Shown: positions 39,985 through 49,208, counted from the stretch's first letter. The stretch is DNA of 64,000 nt from Azospirillum brasilense (GCF_007827815.1 NZ_VITH01000022.1:16032-80031); one strand, 5' to 3'. The notes: generated by a model from the sequence alone, not told the origin. Numbers and translations are program-made.

Positions 39985-40932
39985 ATGCTCATCAAAGTCC
40001 GGAGCGCGTCGCAAGCCAGCGAGAACGAGGTGACGCCCCGCGGCCTGTTCCTGTCCCGGCGCTCGATCATGGCCGGCGGCGCCGCAGCCCTGGCGCTCGG
40101 CGGCACGGGTGCCCTCTCGGGCCCGGCGCTGGCCGCGCCCTTCCAGGCCCCGCTGACGGTCAGCCCGAAGGACCCCAAGATGGACGCCCAGACTCCGATG
40201 AAGTCGGCGACCAGCTACAACAATTTCTATGAGTTCGGGACGGACAAGACCGACCCGTCCGAGAACGCCGGCACGCTGCGCACCCGTCCGTGGGAGATCG
40301 CGGTGGACGGCGATGTCGGGAAGCCCACCACCTTCGGCATCGAGGACCTGCTGGCCTTCCCGCTGGAGGAGCGCGTCTATCGCCTGCGCTGCGTCGAGGG
40401 CTGGTCGATGGTCATCCCCTGGGTCGGCTTCCCGCTGGCCGAGCTGTTGAAGCGCGTCGACCCGACCGGCAACGCCAAGTACGTCGCCTTCCAGACGCTG
40501 GCCGACCGCTCGCAGATGCCCGGCCTGAAGTATCCCGTGCTGCAATGGCCCTACGTGGAGGGGCTGCGCATGGACGAGGCCATGCACCCGCTGACCATCC
40601 TGGCGGTCGGCATGTACGGCGAGACGCTGCCCAACCAGAACGGCGCGCCGGTGCGGCTGGTCGTGCCGTGGAAGTACGGCTTCAAGTCGATCAAGTCGAT
40701 CGTCCGCATCACCCTGACGCAGGATCAGCCGCCGACCTCCTGGAACCGTTCGCAGCCGCGCGAGTACGGTTTCTATTCGAACGTGAACCCGGAGGTCGAC
40801 CACCCGCGCTGGAGCCAGGCGACGGAGCGCCGCGTCGGCGAGTTCTCGCGCCGCAAGACGCTGCCCTTCAACGGCTATGGCGAGGAGGTGGCGTCCCTCT
40901 ACACCGGCATGGATCTGCGGAAGAACTACTGA
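39985..40932 (+). CDS. msrP: Protein-methionine-sulfoxide reductase catalytic subunit MsrP
   Basis: A 315-residue periplasmic molybdoenzyme. The start at 39985 leaves a twin-arginine leader (LSRRSIMAGGAAALALGG), cleaved near ALAA. The molybdopterin-ligating Cys is in YRLRCVEGWSMVIPWVG. It reduces oxidised methionine in envelope proteins, with electrons from the respiratory chain through MsrQ. The partner gene follows at once. Confidence 0.95.
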   Translation: MLIKVRSASQASENEVTPRGLFLSRRSIMAGGAAALALGGTGALSGPALAAPFQAPLTVSPKDPKMDAQTPMKSATSYNNFYEFGTDKTDPSENAGTLRTRPWEIAVDGDVGKPTTFGIEDLLAFPLEERVYRLRCVEGWSMVIPWVGFPLAELLKRVDPTGNAKYVAFQTLADRSQMPGLKYPVLQWPYVEGLRMDEAMHPLTILAVGMYGETLPNQNGAPVRLVVPWKYGFKSIKSIVRITLTQDQPPTSWNRSQPREYGFYSNVNPEVDHPRWSQATERRVGEFSRRKTLPFNGYGEEVASLYTGMDLRKNY

Positions 40933-40933
40933 G

Positions 40934-41578
40934 ATGGCCGCAACGTCGAAAGGCCCGGTCGCCCTGGCGCTGTCCTCGCGCTGGGCGAAGCCGGTGGTGT
41001 TCGCCCTGGGCCTGCTTCCGCTCGGCTGGATGGTCTGGCTGGGCATGAGCGGCGGGCTGGGGGCGGAGCCGGTGGCCGAGGCGGTGCGGCAGAGCGGGCT
41101 GTGGGCGCTGCGCCTGCTGCTGGTCGCGCTGGCCGTCACGCCGCTGCGCATCCTGACGGGGCAGGCGGGGCTGGCGCGCTTTCGCCGGATGATCGGGCTG
41201 TTCGCCTTCTTCTACGCGCTGCTTCACGTCTCCGTTTACGTCGGGGTGGACCAGTTCTTCGACTGGGCGGCGGTGTGGAAGGACATCGTGAAGCGGCCCT
41301 ACATCACGGTCGGCATGGGCGCCTTCGTGATCCTGACGGCGCTGGCCGCGACCTCGACCAACGGCATGGTGCGGCGGCTCGGCGGGCGGCGCTGGAAGGC
41401 GCTGCACAAGGCGGTGTTCGTCGCCGGGGCGGCGGGCTGCGTCCATTACGTGATGCTGGTCAAGGGCTGGCAGTACCCGCCCTTCGTCTACGCGGCGATC
41501 CTCCTGGGGCTGGTCGCGCTGCGCTACGCGAAGTCGCCGGCGGCGGGGCGGCGGCTCTCCCCGTCCTACCGGACCTGA
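40934..41578 (+). CDS. msrQ: Heme-containing membrane subunit MsrQ
   Basis: A 214-residue protein with about six helices of the ferric-reductase-like type. Heme-ligand His residues lie in FYALLHVSVYVG and KALHKAVFVAGAAGCVHYVML. The start ATG at 40934 lies 1 bp after the msrP stop, so the two are translationally coupled. It passes electrons from quinol or flavin to MsrP. Confidence 0.94.
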   Translation: MAATSKGPVALALSSRWAKPVVFALGLLPLGWMVWLGMSGGLGAEPVAEAVRQSGLWALRLLLVALAVTPLRILTGQAGLARFRRMIGLFAFFYALLHVSVYVGVDQFFDWAAVWKDIVKRPYITVGMGAFVILTALAATSTNGMVRRLGGRRWKALHKAVFVAGAAGCVHYVMLVKGWQYPPFVYAAILLGLVALRYAKSPAAGRRLSPSYRT

Positions 41579-41585
41579 GCCCGCC

Positions 41586-42389
41586 TCAGCCCCGTCTCTT
41601 GAGCCCGACCGGCAGACACACGCGCATCCCGTCCGCCCCCACGGCCACCACCTCGACCTCCGTCCCGTAGACCTCGCGCATCATGGCGGCGGTGATGACC
41701 GCCTCCGGCGTGCCGAAGCGGGCCAGCCGGCCGCCGTGCAGCAGCGCCACCCGGTCGGCGATGGCGAAGGCCTGCTCCGGATGGTGGGTGGAGAAGACGA
41801 CCGTCAGCCCCTCTCCCCCCTCGCCGTCCGCCAGCCGACGCACCTGCTCCAGCACGCGGACCTGATTGCCGAAGTCCAGGCTGGCGGTCGGCTCGTCCAG
41901 CACCAGCACGCGCGGCGCCTGGGCCAGGGCGCGGGCGATCAGGGCCATCTGCCGCTCGCCGCCGCTGATGCGCAGCCAGTCACGCTCGGCCAGATGCCCG
42001 ATGCCCAGCCGCTCCAGCGCGGCCTCGGCGGCGGCGTGGTCGGACGCGGCGGGGGCGCTGAAGGCGCCGCGGTGGGCGGTGCGGCCCATCAGCACCATCT
42101 CGCGCACGGTGAAGGGAAACTGCCCGGCTCCCGCCTGCGGGACATAGCCGAAGGCCAGCGCCCGGCGGCGCGGCGACCAGCCGGCGGTGTCCTCGCCATC
42201 GACGTGCACCCGCCCCCCGCGCGGCGGCAGCAGGCCGAGCAACGTCTTGAACAGCGTCGTCTTGCCGCCGCCGTTGGGGCCGAGCAGGCACAGCACCTCC
42301 CCCGCCGCCACGGCGAAGCCGACCCCGGCACCGACCACCCGCCCGCCGTAGCCGAAGGCGAGATCCTCCACCGACAGCCGCGCGCTCAT
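41586..42389 (-). CDS. ABC transporter ATP-binding protein (FecE type)
   Basis: A 267-residue ATPase. Walker A is GPNGGGKTTLFKT, the signature is ISGGERQMALIARALAQAP, Walker B is VLVLDEPTASLD, and the H-loop is VVFSTHHPEQ. It matches importers for siderophores, heme or cobalamin. The start overlaps the permease stop by 4 bp. The last gene of an importer operon that ends 7 bp from the convergent msrQ. Confidence 0.93.
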   Translation of the reverse strand: MSARLSVEDLAFGYGGRVVGAGVGFAVAAGEVLCLLGPNGGGKTTLFKTLLGLLPPRGGRVHVDGEDTAGWSPRRRALAFGYVPQAGAGQFPFTVREMVLMGRTAHRGAFSAPAASDHAAAEAALERLGIGHLAERDWLRISGGERQMALIARALAQAPRVLVLDEPTASLDFGNQVRVLEQVRRLADGEGGEGLTVVFSTHHPEQAFAIADRVALLHGGRLARFGTPEAVITAAMMREVYGTEVEVVAVGADGMRVCLPVGLKRRG

Positions 42390-43471
42390 GACCAGCCGCG
42401 CTTTCCGAAGGCGAGCAGCCAGAGGAAGACCGGCGTGCCGATCACCGCGGTCAGAACGCCCAGCGGCAGCTCCACCGGCCCCAGGCTGCGCGCCAGCGTA
42501 TCCACCGCCAGCAGATAGGCCGCCCCCAGCAGCACCGCCGTGGGCAGCAGCCGGACGAAGGCCGGGCCGACCATCAGCCGGGCGAGGTGCGGCACCAGCA
42601 GCCCGACCCAGCCGACGATGCCGCTGACCGACACCGCGGCGGCGGTCATCAGCGTCGCCGCCGCGATCACCACCACCCGCACCACCCGCACCGGCACGCC
42701 GAGCGCCGTCGCCTCCTCGTCGCCCAGTGTCATGACGTCCAGCCGCCAGCGCAGCAGCACCAGCGGCAGCAGCGCCACCGCCACCGGCGGGACCAGCGCC
42801 GCGAGGTCGCCGCGGTTGACCGCCGACAGGCTGCCGAGCAGCCAGAAGGTGATCGCCGGCAACTGGTTGTAGGGGTCGGCCAGATACTTCAGCAGCGCCA
42901 CGCCGGAGCCCAGCAGCGCCCCGATCACCACGCCGCCCAGCACCAGGACCAGCACCGGGTCCCGCCCGCGGATGGCCGAGGCGACGGCCAGCACCACCCC
43001 GACCGCCAGCAGCCCGCCCGCGAAGGCCATGCCCTGGATGGCGAGGACCGGCAGCGAGGCGAAGATGCCCAGCACCGCCCCCAGCGCCGCCCCCGACGAC
43101 ACGCCGAGGATGTCCGGCGAGACCAACGGGTTGCGGAACAGCCCCTGGTACGCCGCACCCGAGGCGGCCAGCCCCGCCCCGACCAGCATGGCGGTCAGCA
43201 CGCGCGGGCCGCGGATGTCCCAGATCACCGTCTCCACCGCCGGGGCGACGGCGGCGCTCCCGAGCCCCAGCTTCGCCGCGAGCAGCCCGGCCAGTTCCCC
43301 CGGTGGGACGGGGTAGGCGCCGGTGCTGAAGGCGACGCAGACCGCGGCGACCAGCAGCGCGGCCACCCCGCCCAGCGTCAGCGCGAAGGGGACCTCACCC
43401 CGGCGGGCGGCTGCCGGCGAGGAGGGCGTCGATCTGCTGCGCGGTGGGCTCCCGGTGGTAGAAGAGGGCAT
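42386..43471 (-). CDS. FecCD-family ABC permease
   Basis: A 361-residue permease with ~9-10 helices. It has GPRVLTAMLVGAGLAASGAA and LFRNPLVSPDILGVSSGAAL, the hallmark of FecCD/BtuC. It overlaps the binding-protein gene by 77 bp in another frame, which makes the start at 43471 unlikely to be exact; the first helix begins near residue 28, so a start downstream is possible. Exports none; it imports a metal chelate. Confidence 0.92.
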   Translation of the reverse strand: MPSSTTGSPPRSRSTPSSPAAARRGEVPFALTLGGVAALLVAAVCVAFSTGAYPVPPGELAGLLAAKLGLGSAAVAPAVETVIWDIRGPRVLTAMLVGAGLAASGAAYQGLFRNPLVSPDILGVSSGAALGAVLGIFASLPVLAIQGMAFAGGLLAVGVVLAVASAIRGRDPVLVLVLGGVVIGALLGSGVALLKYLADPYNQLPAITFWLLGSLSAVNRGDLAALVPPVAVALLPLVLLRWRLDVMTLGDEEATALGVPVRVVRVVVIAAATLMTAAAVSVSGIVGWVGLLVPHLARLMVGPAFVRLLPTAVLLGAAYLLAVDTLARSLGPVELPLGVLTAVIGTPVFLWLLAFGKRGWS

Positions 43472-44456
43472 AGAAACGTCGCGTCTCCTCGCGCAGATCC
43501 TCCGGAAACAGCTCCGGATAGAGGACGGCGCCCAGCCAGCGCAGGCCGAGCAGGCGGTTGGCGGCGGGCGGGGAATCGATCCAGGTGAAGGGCAGCCCCG
43601 GCGAGAGGTAGACGCGGCGGTCGCGCACCGCCTTCACCCCCTGCCACAGCGGGTCGGTCCACACGCTCTCGTAGAAGCCGCGGTCGATGGTGACGATGGC
43701 GTCCGGCTGCCAGGCCAGCACCTGCTCCATCGACACGTTGACCAGCCCGCCGTTGCCGAGGTTTTCCGCCGCGACGTTGCGCACCCCGGCGACGTCCAGC
43801 GCCTCGACGTTGATCGAGCCGCGGATGCCGGTCTGCAGGCCGCGCGGCCCGCGCGCCATGTAGACCTTCAGCCGCCGGTCCTCCGGCACGCCGTCGAAGC
43901 GCCGGCGCACCTCGGCCAGCGTCGTCTCGGCGTAGCGGGCCAACTCCTCCCCCCGCTCCGCCACGCCCATCAGCGCGCCGAGCGTGCGGAAGGTGCGCGC
44001 GGAGTCGGCGAGATGCCCGTCGATCAGCAGCGTCGGCACCCGTGTCTGCTCCTGCACCCGGTCGGCCAGCGAGACGAAGGTCGGGGCGGTGCTGCCGACA
44101 TCGACGACGACGTCCGGCTTCGCGGCCACCACGGTTTCCAGGTTGACGGTGTTGCCGCGCCCGGTCAGCCGCCCCAGCTCCGGCAGGTCGGCGTAGCGGT
44201 CGGGCAGGAAGGGCCGCTCCGGCGGGCTGATCGCCCGCGTCCAGCCCAGCAATTTCTCGGGTGCCAGCATGTAGACGACGACGGAGGCCGGCGGCCCGGC
44301 GGGGAATACGCGCTCCACCCGCTCCGGCACGGCGACGCGGCGCCCGGACGAGTCCGTGACGACCCGCTCCGCCGCCGCCGGCCCGGCCAGCAGGGCGAGC
44401 AGCAGCCCGGTGCCCACGCCTAGCATCCATCCACGCCTGCCCGCACCACCCTCCAT
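43395..44456 (-). CDS. Periplasmic substrate-binding protein of the metal-chelate ABC importer
   Basis: A 353-residue protein starting at the ATG at 44456 (the longer open frame upstream runs through a palindromic repeat). A signal peptide ends near AAAE (about residue 27). The FecB/BtuF-like fold is seen in VTDSSGRRVAVPERVERVFP, then NTVNLETVVAAKPDVVVDVG and MEQVLAWQPDAIVTIDRGF. The substrate is probably an iron or other metal complex; it cannot be named. Order: binding protein, permease, ATPase. Confidence 0.9.
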   Translation of the reverse strand: MEGGAGRRGWMLGVGTGLLLALLAGPAAAERVVTDSSGRRVAVPERVERVFPAGPPASVVVYMLAPEKLLGWTRAISPPERPFLPDRYADLPELGRLTGRGNTVNLETVVAAKPDVVVDVGSTAPTFVSLADRVQEQTRVPTLLIDGHLADSARTFRTLGALMGVAERGEELARYAETTLAEVRRRFDGVPEDRRLKVYMARGPRGLQTGIRGSINVEALDVAGVRNVAAENLGNGGLVNVSMEQVLAWQPDAIVTIDRGFYESVWTDPLWQGVKAVRDRRVYLSPGLPFTWIDSPPAANRLLGLRWLGAVLYPELFPEDLREETRRFYALFYHREPTAQQIDALLAGSRPPG

Positions 44457-44488
44457 TCGCCACCACCTCCATGGACCCGTGTTCAAAG

Positions 44489-44609
44489 TCCCCTCTCCCC
44501 TCCGGGGAGAGGGTTTAGGGTGAGGGGGGTGCGCTTTTGCCGAACGCCGCGACACGCGCATCCCCCTCACCGGCCCTGCGGGCCACCCTCTCCCCAGAGG
44601 GGAGAGGGT
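44489..44609. repeat. Palindromic repeat between the ABC operon and a lipoprotein gene
   Basis: Two hairpins, CCCTCTCCCCTCCGGGGAGAGGG (44491-44513) and the similar one at 44585-44608, flank a short spacer. Same style as the other GC-rich repeats. The 306-bp gap (44457-44762) has no gene; the remainder probably contains the two divergent promoters, which I could not read. Confidence 0.85.
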
Positions 44610-44762
44610 TGGATTAACCGCCCCTCCAAAGCATGGGGTCTGCACCCGCCACCGTCCATAGGACAAGCACGCCAAGCGCGAAGGTCACGCTTTGACCACG
44701 GGCGGCCTCCCCATCCGAACGGATAGGGTGCCGCGTTCTGCCCACAAAGCCCGTACCGCCCG

Positions 44763-45260
44763 ATGACCGCATCCCCCCTTCGTCGCGCCACCCTCGCCGC
44801 CGCCGCCCTGCTCGCGCTGTCCGGCTGCGCCGGCTTCGGCTCGGCGGTCACGGGAGTGACCACGGCGGGCGTGGCGGCGACGGTCGGTTCGGCCACCGGC
44901 AACCCGGTGCTGGGCATCATCGCCGGCGCCGGGGCCAGCTACGGCATCGACCAGGGCGTGAAATACGCGGAGCGGCGGATCACCGACAACGTCCACAACG
45001 CCGTCGCCCGCGCCGCCGGTCCGCTCGCCGTCGGGCAGGCGGCGACCTGGACGGTGGAGGAAAAGCTGCCGCTGAGCGGCAAGACCGGCACCGTGCAGGT
45101 GGCCCGCGGCTTCGGCGAGGCGATCCCCTGCAAGGATGTGGTCTTCACGCTCGACGACGACCCGGACTTCAACGTCACCACCATCTGCCGGGCCAAGAAC
45201 GGCCAGTGGCGCTGGGCGCTGGCCGAACCCGCCACCCGGCGCTGGGGCAGCCTGCAATAG
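44763..45260 (+). CDS. Glycine-rich lipoprotein, function unknown
   Basis: A 165-residue protein with lipobox LSGCAG near residue 22, then a Gly/Ala/Val-rich segment (GVAATVGSATGNPVLGIIAG) that may touch the membrane, and a soluble C-terminus with WTVEEKLPLSGKTGTVQVAR and two Cys (PCKDVVF, TICRAK). It is followed 97 bp later by purT. No assigned function. Confidence 0.75.
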   Translation: MTASPLRRATLAAAALLALSGCAGFGSAVTGVTTAGVAATVGSATGNPVLGIIAGAGASYGIDQGVKYAERRITDNVHNAVARAAGPLAVGQAATWTVEEKLPLSGKTGTVQVARGFGEAIPCKDVVFTLDDDPDFNVTTICRAKNGQWRWALAEPATRRWGSLQ

Positions 45261-45357
45261 CGCCCGGTCCATGCGGCGTACGCATGCGTTCAGCCATGTA
45301 CGGGCGGCCCGCGTTGGGGTAAAGCTCCGCGGGCGTCTGCGTCACGGGAGTCCGCGC

Positions 45358-46527
45358 ATGTTCACGGCCAAAATCCTACTTCTCGGCTCGGGCGAACTCG
45401 GGAAGGAGTTCGTCATCGCCGCCAAGCGCCTCGGCTGCGAGGTCATCGCCTGCGACAGCTACGCCAACGCCCCGGCGATGCAGGTCGCCGACGCGGCGGA
45501 GGTCTTCTCCATGCTCGACCCGGACGCCCTGCGCGCAGCCATCGCCAAGCACACGCCCGACTTCATCGTGCCGGAGGTCGAGGCCATCCGCACCGAGGTG
45601 CTGCACGAGTTCGAGGACGCCGGCCTGACCGTCGTCCCCTCCGCCCGCGCCGCCACCATGACCATGAACCGCGACCGCATCCGCGAGGTCGCCGCGGTGG
45701 AATTGGGCCTGCGCACCTCCAAGTACCGCTACGCCGAAAGCCTGGAGGAGGTGATCGCCGGGGCGGAGCACACCGGCCTGCCCTGCGTCATCAAGCCGGT
45801 CATGTCCTCTTCCGGCAAGGGGCAGAGCACCGTCCGCACCGCCGGAGAGCTTGAGGCCGCCTGGACCTACGCCGTCGCCAACATGCGCGGCGACCGCCGG
45901 AAGGTCATCGTCGAGGAGTTCGTGCCCTTCGAGTACGAGATCACCCTGCTGACCGTCCGCACCCGCGAGGGCATCCTGTTCTGCGAGCCGATCGGCCACC
46001 GGCAGGAGCGCGGCGACTATCAGGAATCCTGGCAGCCGGTGCCGATGCCCGCGGCGCTGCTCGACGACGCCAAGGACATGGCGGCGAAGGTCGTGGACAA
46101 TCTCGGCGGCTACGGCATCTTCGGCGTCGAGTTCTTCGTCACCAGGGACGAGGTCGTCTTCTCCGAGCTGTCGCCGCGCCCGCACGACACCGGCATGGTG
46201 ACCCTGCTGTCGCAGAACCTGTCGGAGTTCGACCTGCACGCCCGCGCCATCCTGGGCCTGCCGATCCCGGCGATCCACGTTCATGGCCCAGCCGCCTCTG
46301 CCGTCATCCTGGCCGACCGCGAGGCCGAGCGCTTCGCCATCGAGGGTCTGGCCGACGCGATGCGCGTCGGCAACGCGGAGCATGACGTGGACGTCCGCCT
46401 GTTCGGCAAGCCGACGACCCGCAAGAACCGCCGCATGGGCGTCGCGCTCGCCGCCGGCACCGACACCGACGACGCGCGCGAGCGCGCGCTGAAGGCGGCT
46501 TCGGCGATCAGCATCCGTTACGAGTGA
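45358..46527 (+). CDS. purT: Formate-dependent phosphoribosylglycinamide formyltransferase 2
   Basis: A 389-residue ATP-grasp enzyme of PurT length. It has ILLLGSGELGKEFVIAAKRL, the ATP-binding KPVMSSSGKGQS, EEFVPFEYEITLLTV and the FFVTRDEVVFSELSPRPHDT metal site, then GVALAAGTDTDDARERA. It makes formyl-GAR in purine synthesis from formate and ATP, an alternative to PurN. It stands alone between a lipoprotein gene and the convergent nor-type genes. Confidence 0.96.
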   Translation: MFTAKILLLGSGELGKEFVIAAKRLGCEVIACDSYANAPAMQVADAAEVFSMLDPDALRAAIAKHTPDFIVPEVEAIRTEVLHEFEDAGLTVVPSARAATMTMNRDRIREVAAVELGLRTSKYRYAESLEEVIAGAEHTGLPCVIKPVMSSSGKGQSTVRTAGELEAAWTYAVANMRGDRRKVIVEEFVPFEYEITLLTVRTREGILFCEPIGHRQERGDYQESWQPVPMPAALLDDAKDMAAKVVDNLGGYGIFGVEFFVTRDEVVFSELSPRPHDTGMVTLLSQNLSEFDLHARAILGLPIPAIHVHGPAASAVILADREAERFAIEGLADAMRVGNAEHDVDVRLFGKPTTRKNRRMGVALAAGTDTDDARERALKAASAISIRYE

Positions 46528-46588
46528 GGGTGCGGAGCCGGGCGCGACCGTCGGTCTCCGACGGCGCGACCCGGCTGCGAACCACCGC

Positions 46589-46864
46589 TCAGCGCAGAGC
46601 CGCGCCGATCATCGGATAGAGGACGTAGATCCCGAAGAGCGCCACCCCCAGCAGGGTGAGCAGACTCCGGAACCCCGCCCGCCAGCCGCCGTCCGCGCGG
46701 TGAAGGTCCAGGTAGTGGGTGAGAATCCGGTCGGCCTTGACGGTGGCCGCGGCGAGGACGAGTCCGACCCCGAGCGGGCCGAGAGTGCCGGTGCCATGCC
46801 CCGCCCACATCGAGACGGCGGTGAGCAGCATCAGCATCACCCAGGTGCGTGTCAGGATGGCCAT
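46589..46864 (-). CDS. NorF-like small membrane protein (cytochrome oxidase subunit IV family)
   Basis: A 91-residue protein with three hydrophobic helices: TWVMLMLLTAVSMWAG, GVGLVLAAATVKADRILTHY and LLTLLGVALFGIYVLYPMIG. This matches the small NorF/CyoD-like family. The gene begins 4 bp after the NorE-like stop, so it is co-expressed. In denitrifiers norEF assists nitric oxide reductase activity. Confidence 0.8.
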   Translation of the reverse strand: MAILTRTWVMLMLLTAVSMWAGHGTGTLGPLGVGLVLAAATVKADRILTHYLDLHRADGGWRAGFRSLLTLLGVALFGIYVLYPMIGAALR

Positions 46865-46868
46865 CGCC

Positions 46869-47471
46869 TCACCTCAGCAGATAGACGATGGGGTAGAGCA
46901 GCACCCAGATCAGGTCCACCATGTGCCAGAAGGCGGCCCCGGTCTCCAGGTTCTCCAGACTGTCCCACCATGTGACGATGCCCAGGATGACGATCCCCGC
47001 GGCGACGTGCATCGCGTGGAAGCCGGTCAGCAGATAATAGAGCTGGAAGAAGCTGTTGGTCTCCAGCGTCAGGTCCCGGCCGATCTTGTCGCCGTACTCG
47101 ACCGCCTTGATGGCGAGGAACACGCCGCCGAGGGCCATCGCGCCGAGCATCGCCACCCGGTGGGAGCGGCCCAAGGCCCGGCGCCGCACGGCGACGGCGA
47201 CCAGCCAGCCGCTCGTCACCAGAACCATGGTGTTCACGCCGCCGAGCAGACGGTCCAGCTGCGCCTGCGACGCGTCAAAGGTCGCCGGGTCCAGCGCGCG
47301 CGTCACCGCGAAGGCGATGAACATCGCCCCGAAGGCCGCCAGCTCCCCCAGGATGAGAATCCACATCATGGGGTTGCCGGGCAGGCTGGAGAGAGGCCCC
47401 CAATCGGCGGCCTCCCCGTCCGCAGCGTCCTCCGCAGCGACGACCGCCGTCGGCGCGGAAATCTCCGTCAT
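46869..47471 (-). CDS. NorE-like cytochrome c oxidase subunit III-family protein
   Basis: A 200-residue protein with about five transmembrane helices: MMWILILGELAAFGAMFIAF, then GGVNTMVLVTSGWLVAVAV, and the C-terminal FHAMHVAAGIVILGIVTWW with FWHMVDLIWVLLYPIVYLL. The pattern is that of NorE/CoxC-type proteins. It is paired with a NorF-like gene, but norCB is not in the window. No FNR-like box was seen in the ~120-bp upstream region. Confidence 0.85.
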   Translation of the reverse strand: MTEISAPTAVVAAEDAADGEAADWGPLSSLPGNPMMWILILGELAAFGAMFIAFAVTRALDPATFDASQAQLDRLLGGVNTMVLVTSGWLVAVAVRRRALGRSHRVAMLGAMALGGVFLAIKAVEYGDKIGRDLTLETNSFFQLYYLLTGFHAMHVAAGIVILGIVTWWDSLENLETGAAFWHMVDLIWVLLYPIVYLLR

Positions 47472-47595
47472 GTCCGCTGTCCTTCCGGAAGTGATGACCG
47501 GAAGGGACCATGACGCGGGAGACGGACGCCGTCTTTGCCCGAGGGCAAACTCGCGGCCCGTTTCCGATCAGTTGGCGCCGATCGTCAAACGCCGG

Positions 47596-47751
47596 TCACT
47601 GATAGCCGCCCTTATTCGCACGCTCCCGCGCGGCGTCCTCCTGGGCCTTGGTCATCTCGTCCTTGGTCGCCGCCGGCTGGTCGTCGGGCTTGCCGGTCGC
47701 GCGGTCGTTCTCGGCTTGCGGTTGGGAGTCGGTGTTGCGGTTGTCGCCCAT
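47596..47751 (-). CDS. 51-residue hydrophilic protein, function unknown
   Basis: An open frame of 51 codons with start context GGAGG upstream and a clean stop. The product is highly polar: MGDNRNTDSQPQAENDRATG then KPDDQPAATKDEMTKAQEDA and AARERANKGGYQ. The composition suggests an unstructured or stress-type small protein. It is close to the NorE gene (125 bp beyond its start) on the same strand. The gene call is by start, ribosome site and codon pattern only. Confidence 0.55.
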   Translation of the reverse strand: MGDNRNTDSQPQAENDRATGKPDDQPAATKDEMTKAQEDAARERANKGGYQ

Positions 47752-47843
47752 CGCGTCATCCTCCGGCATGAGGCGGGCCGCTGCGGCCCGCCGTAAGCCT
47801 CACCAACACCCCCACGCGCCGGTCGTCTCATTCTCCCGCACGG

Positions 47844-49049
47844 TCAGGCGACGATGCCGGCGTCGTGCAGGCGGCCGATCTCGGCCGACGGCAGGCCGAG
47901 CAGGTCGGCCAGCACCGCGTCGGTGTCCTGCCCCAGCACGGGCGCCGGCCGGTGATCGGTGCGCTCGCCCAGGCCGGGGAAGCCGAGGGGCGAGCCGGGG
48001 ACCAGCAGCGGCCCGACCTCCGGCTGCTCGACCTCGCGGAACAGCGGGTTGGCGGTGGAGCAGCGCGCGTCCTCCGCCACCAGTTGGCCGAAATCCCGGT
48101 ACGGCCCCCACAGCACGCCCGCCCCGGCGAAGGTGCTCTCCACCTCGGCCAGGGTGCGGGCGGCGAACCAGGGGGCGAGCACGGCGGAGATGGCGTCGCG
48201 CGCCACGAAGCGCCCGCCCTCGTCGTTCATGTCCACGTCCATCAGCGGGCCGATCATCGCCAGCCGCTCGGTCAGCCCGGTCGCCTTGCCCAGCGCCTTC
48301 CACTGGCGGTTGGAAATGGCGACGACCATCGCCCGCCGCCCGTCGGCGGTGGCGAAATCGCGGCCGTAGGCGCCGTAGAGGTCGTTGCCCATCGGCGGTC
48401 GCACGGCGCCGTTGACCCGGACGTCGGCGAGGTAGCCGAGGTTGCCGACGGTCGCCAGCATGACGTCGGCCAGCGCCACGGTCACCTCCTGCCCGCGCCC
48501 GGTGCGCCGGCGGTGCCGTTCCGCCGCCAGCAGACCGGTCGCCAGATAGAGGCCGGCGGCGACGTCCCAGGCCGGCAGCACATGGTTCACCGGCTCGCCG
48601 CCGCGGCCGGTCGCCATCGGGAAGCCGCTGGCGCAGTTGACGGTGTAGTCGACCGCCGCCGATCCGTCCGGATTGCCGGTCAGCCGCAGCATGATCAGGT
48701 CGTCGCGTTTGGCCGACAGCGCCTCGTAGCCCATCCAGCCGCTGGCCGGCAGGTTGGTCAGCAGGAAGCCCGCGTTCTCGCCCGAGGCGGTGATGATCGC
48801 CTGGGCGATCTCCCGCCCCTCCGGCCGGTCGAGCGCCAGCGTCACCGACCGTTTCGCCTTGTTCAGCGCGGTCCAGTAGAGGCTGGTGCCGTTCGGCGCC
48901 ACCGGCCAGCGCCGATAGTCGATGTTGCCGCCGATGGGGTCGATGCGGATCACCTCCGCGCCCAGCTGGGCCAGCGTCATGCCGCCCAGCGGGGCGGCGA
49001 TGAAGGCCGACACCTCGACGACGCGCAGATCGGAGAGAAGCGAGGACAT
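47844..49049 (-). CDS. Class III (CaiB/BaiF) CoA transferase
   Basis: A 401-residue CoA transferase. It has MTLAQLGAEVIRIDPIGGNI, the catalytic-Asp region ending in AWDVAAGLYLATGLLAAERH and NKAKRSVTLALD. Enzymes of this class move CoA between carboxylic acids, for example formyl- or succinyl-CoA donors. The start at 49049 was chosen over 49097 by alignment to MSSLLSDLRVVEVSAFIAAP. Next gene on the strand, 160 bp upstream, is an SDR. Confidence 0.9.
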   Translation of the reverse strand: MSSLLSDLRVVEVSAFIAAPLGGMTLAQLGAEVIRIDPIGGNIDYRRWPVAPNGTSLYWTALNKAKRSVTLALDRPEGREIAQAIITASGENAGFLLTNLPASGWMGYEALSAKRDDLIMLRLTGNPDGSAAVDYTVNCASGFPMATGRGGEPVNHVLPAWDVAAGLYLATGLLAAERHRRRTGRGQEVTVALADVMLATVGNLGYLADVRVNGAVRPPMGNDLYGAYGRDFATADGRRAMVVAISNRQWKALGKATGLTERLAMIGPLMDVDMNDEGGRFVARDAISAVLAPWFAARTLAEVESTFAGAGVLWGPYRDFGQLVAEDARCSTANPLFREVEQPEVGPLLVPGSPLGFPGLGERTDHRPAPVLGQDTDAVLADLLGLPSAEIGRLHDAGIVA

Positions 49050-49089
49050 GGGAGTCTCGATCCAGATGGAAACAACGTGGTGGACGGGT

Positions 49090-49193
49090 GCCCCCACCCT
49101 AACCCTCCCCCGCTTCGCAGGGGAGGGGACTGCCGCCGCTCTCGCGAGAATCCCCCTCCCCTGCGAGAGCGGGGGAGGGTCGGGGTGGGGGCT
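49090..49193. repeat. Palindromic repeat between the CoA transferase and the SDR
   Basis: The left arm GCCCCCACCCTAACCCTCCC (49090-49109) matches the reverse complement of the right arm (GGGAGGGTCGGGGTGGGGGC, ending near 49192). It fills most of the 159-bp gap and is nearly identical in its arms to the repeat at 60780. Confidence 0.9.
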
Positions 49194-49208
49194 AACGGCC
49201 GACGCGCC

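Noticed and set aside
47472..47595. FNR-type box before the norEF-like genes
   Set aside because: TTGAT-N4-ATCAA was not found; only unrelated GATC-containing palindromes are present.
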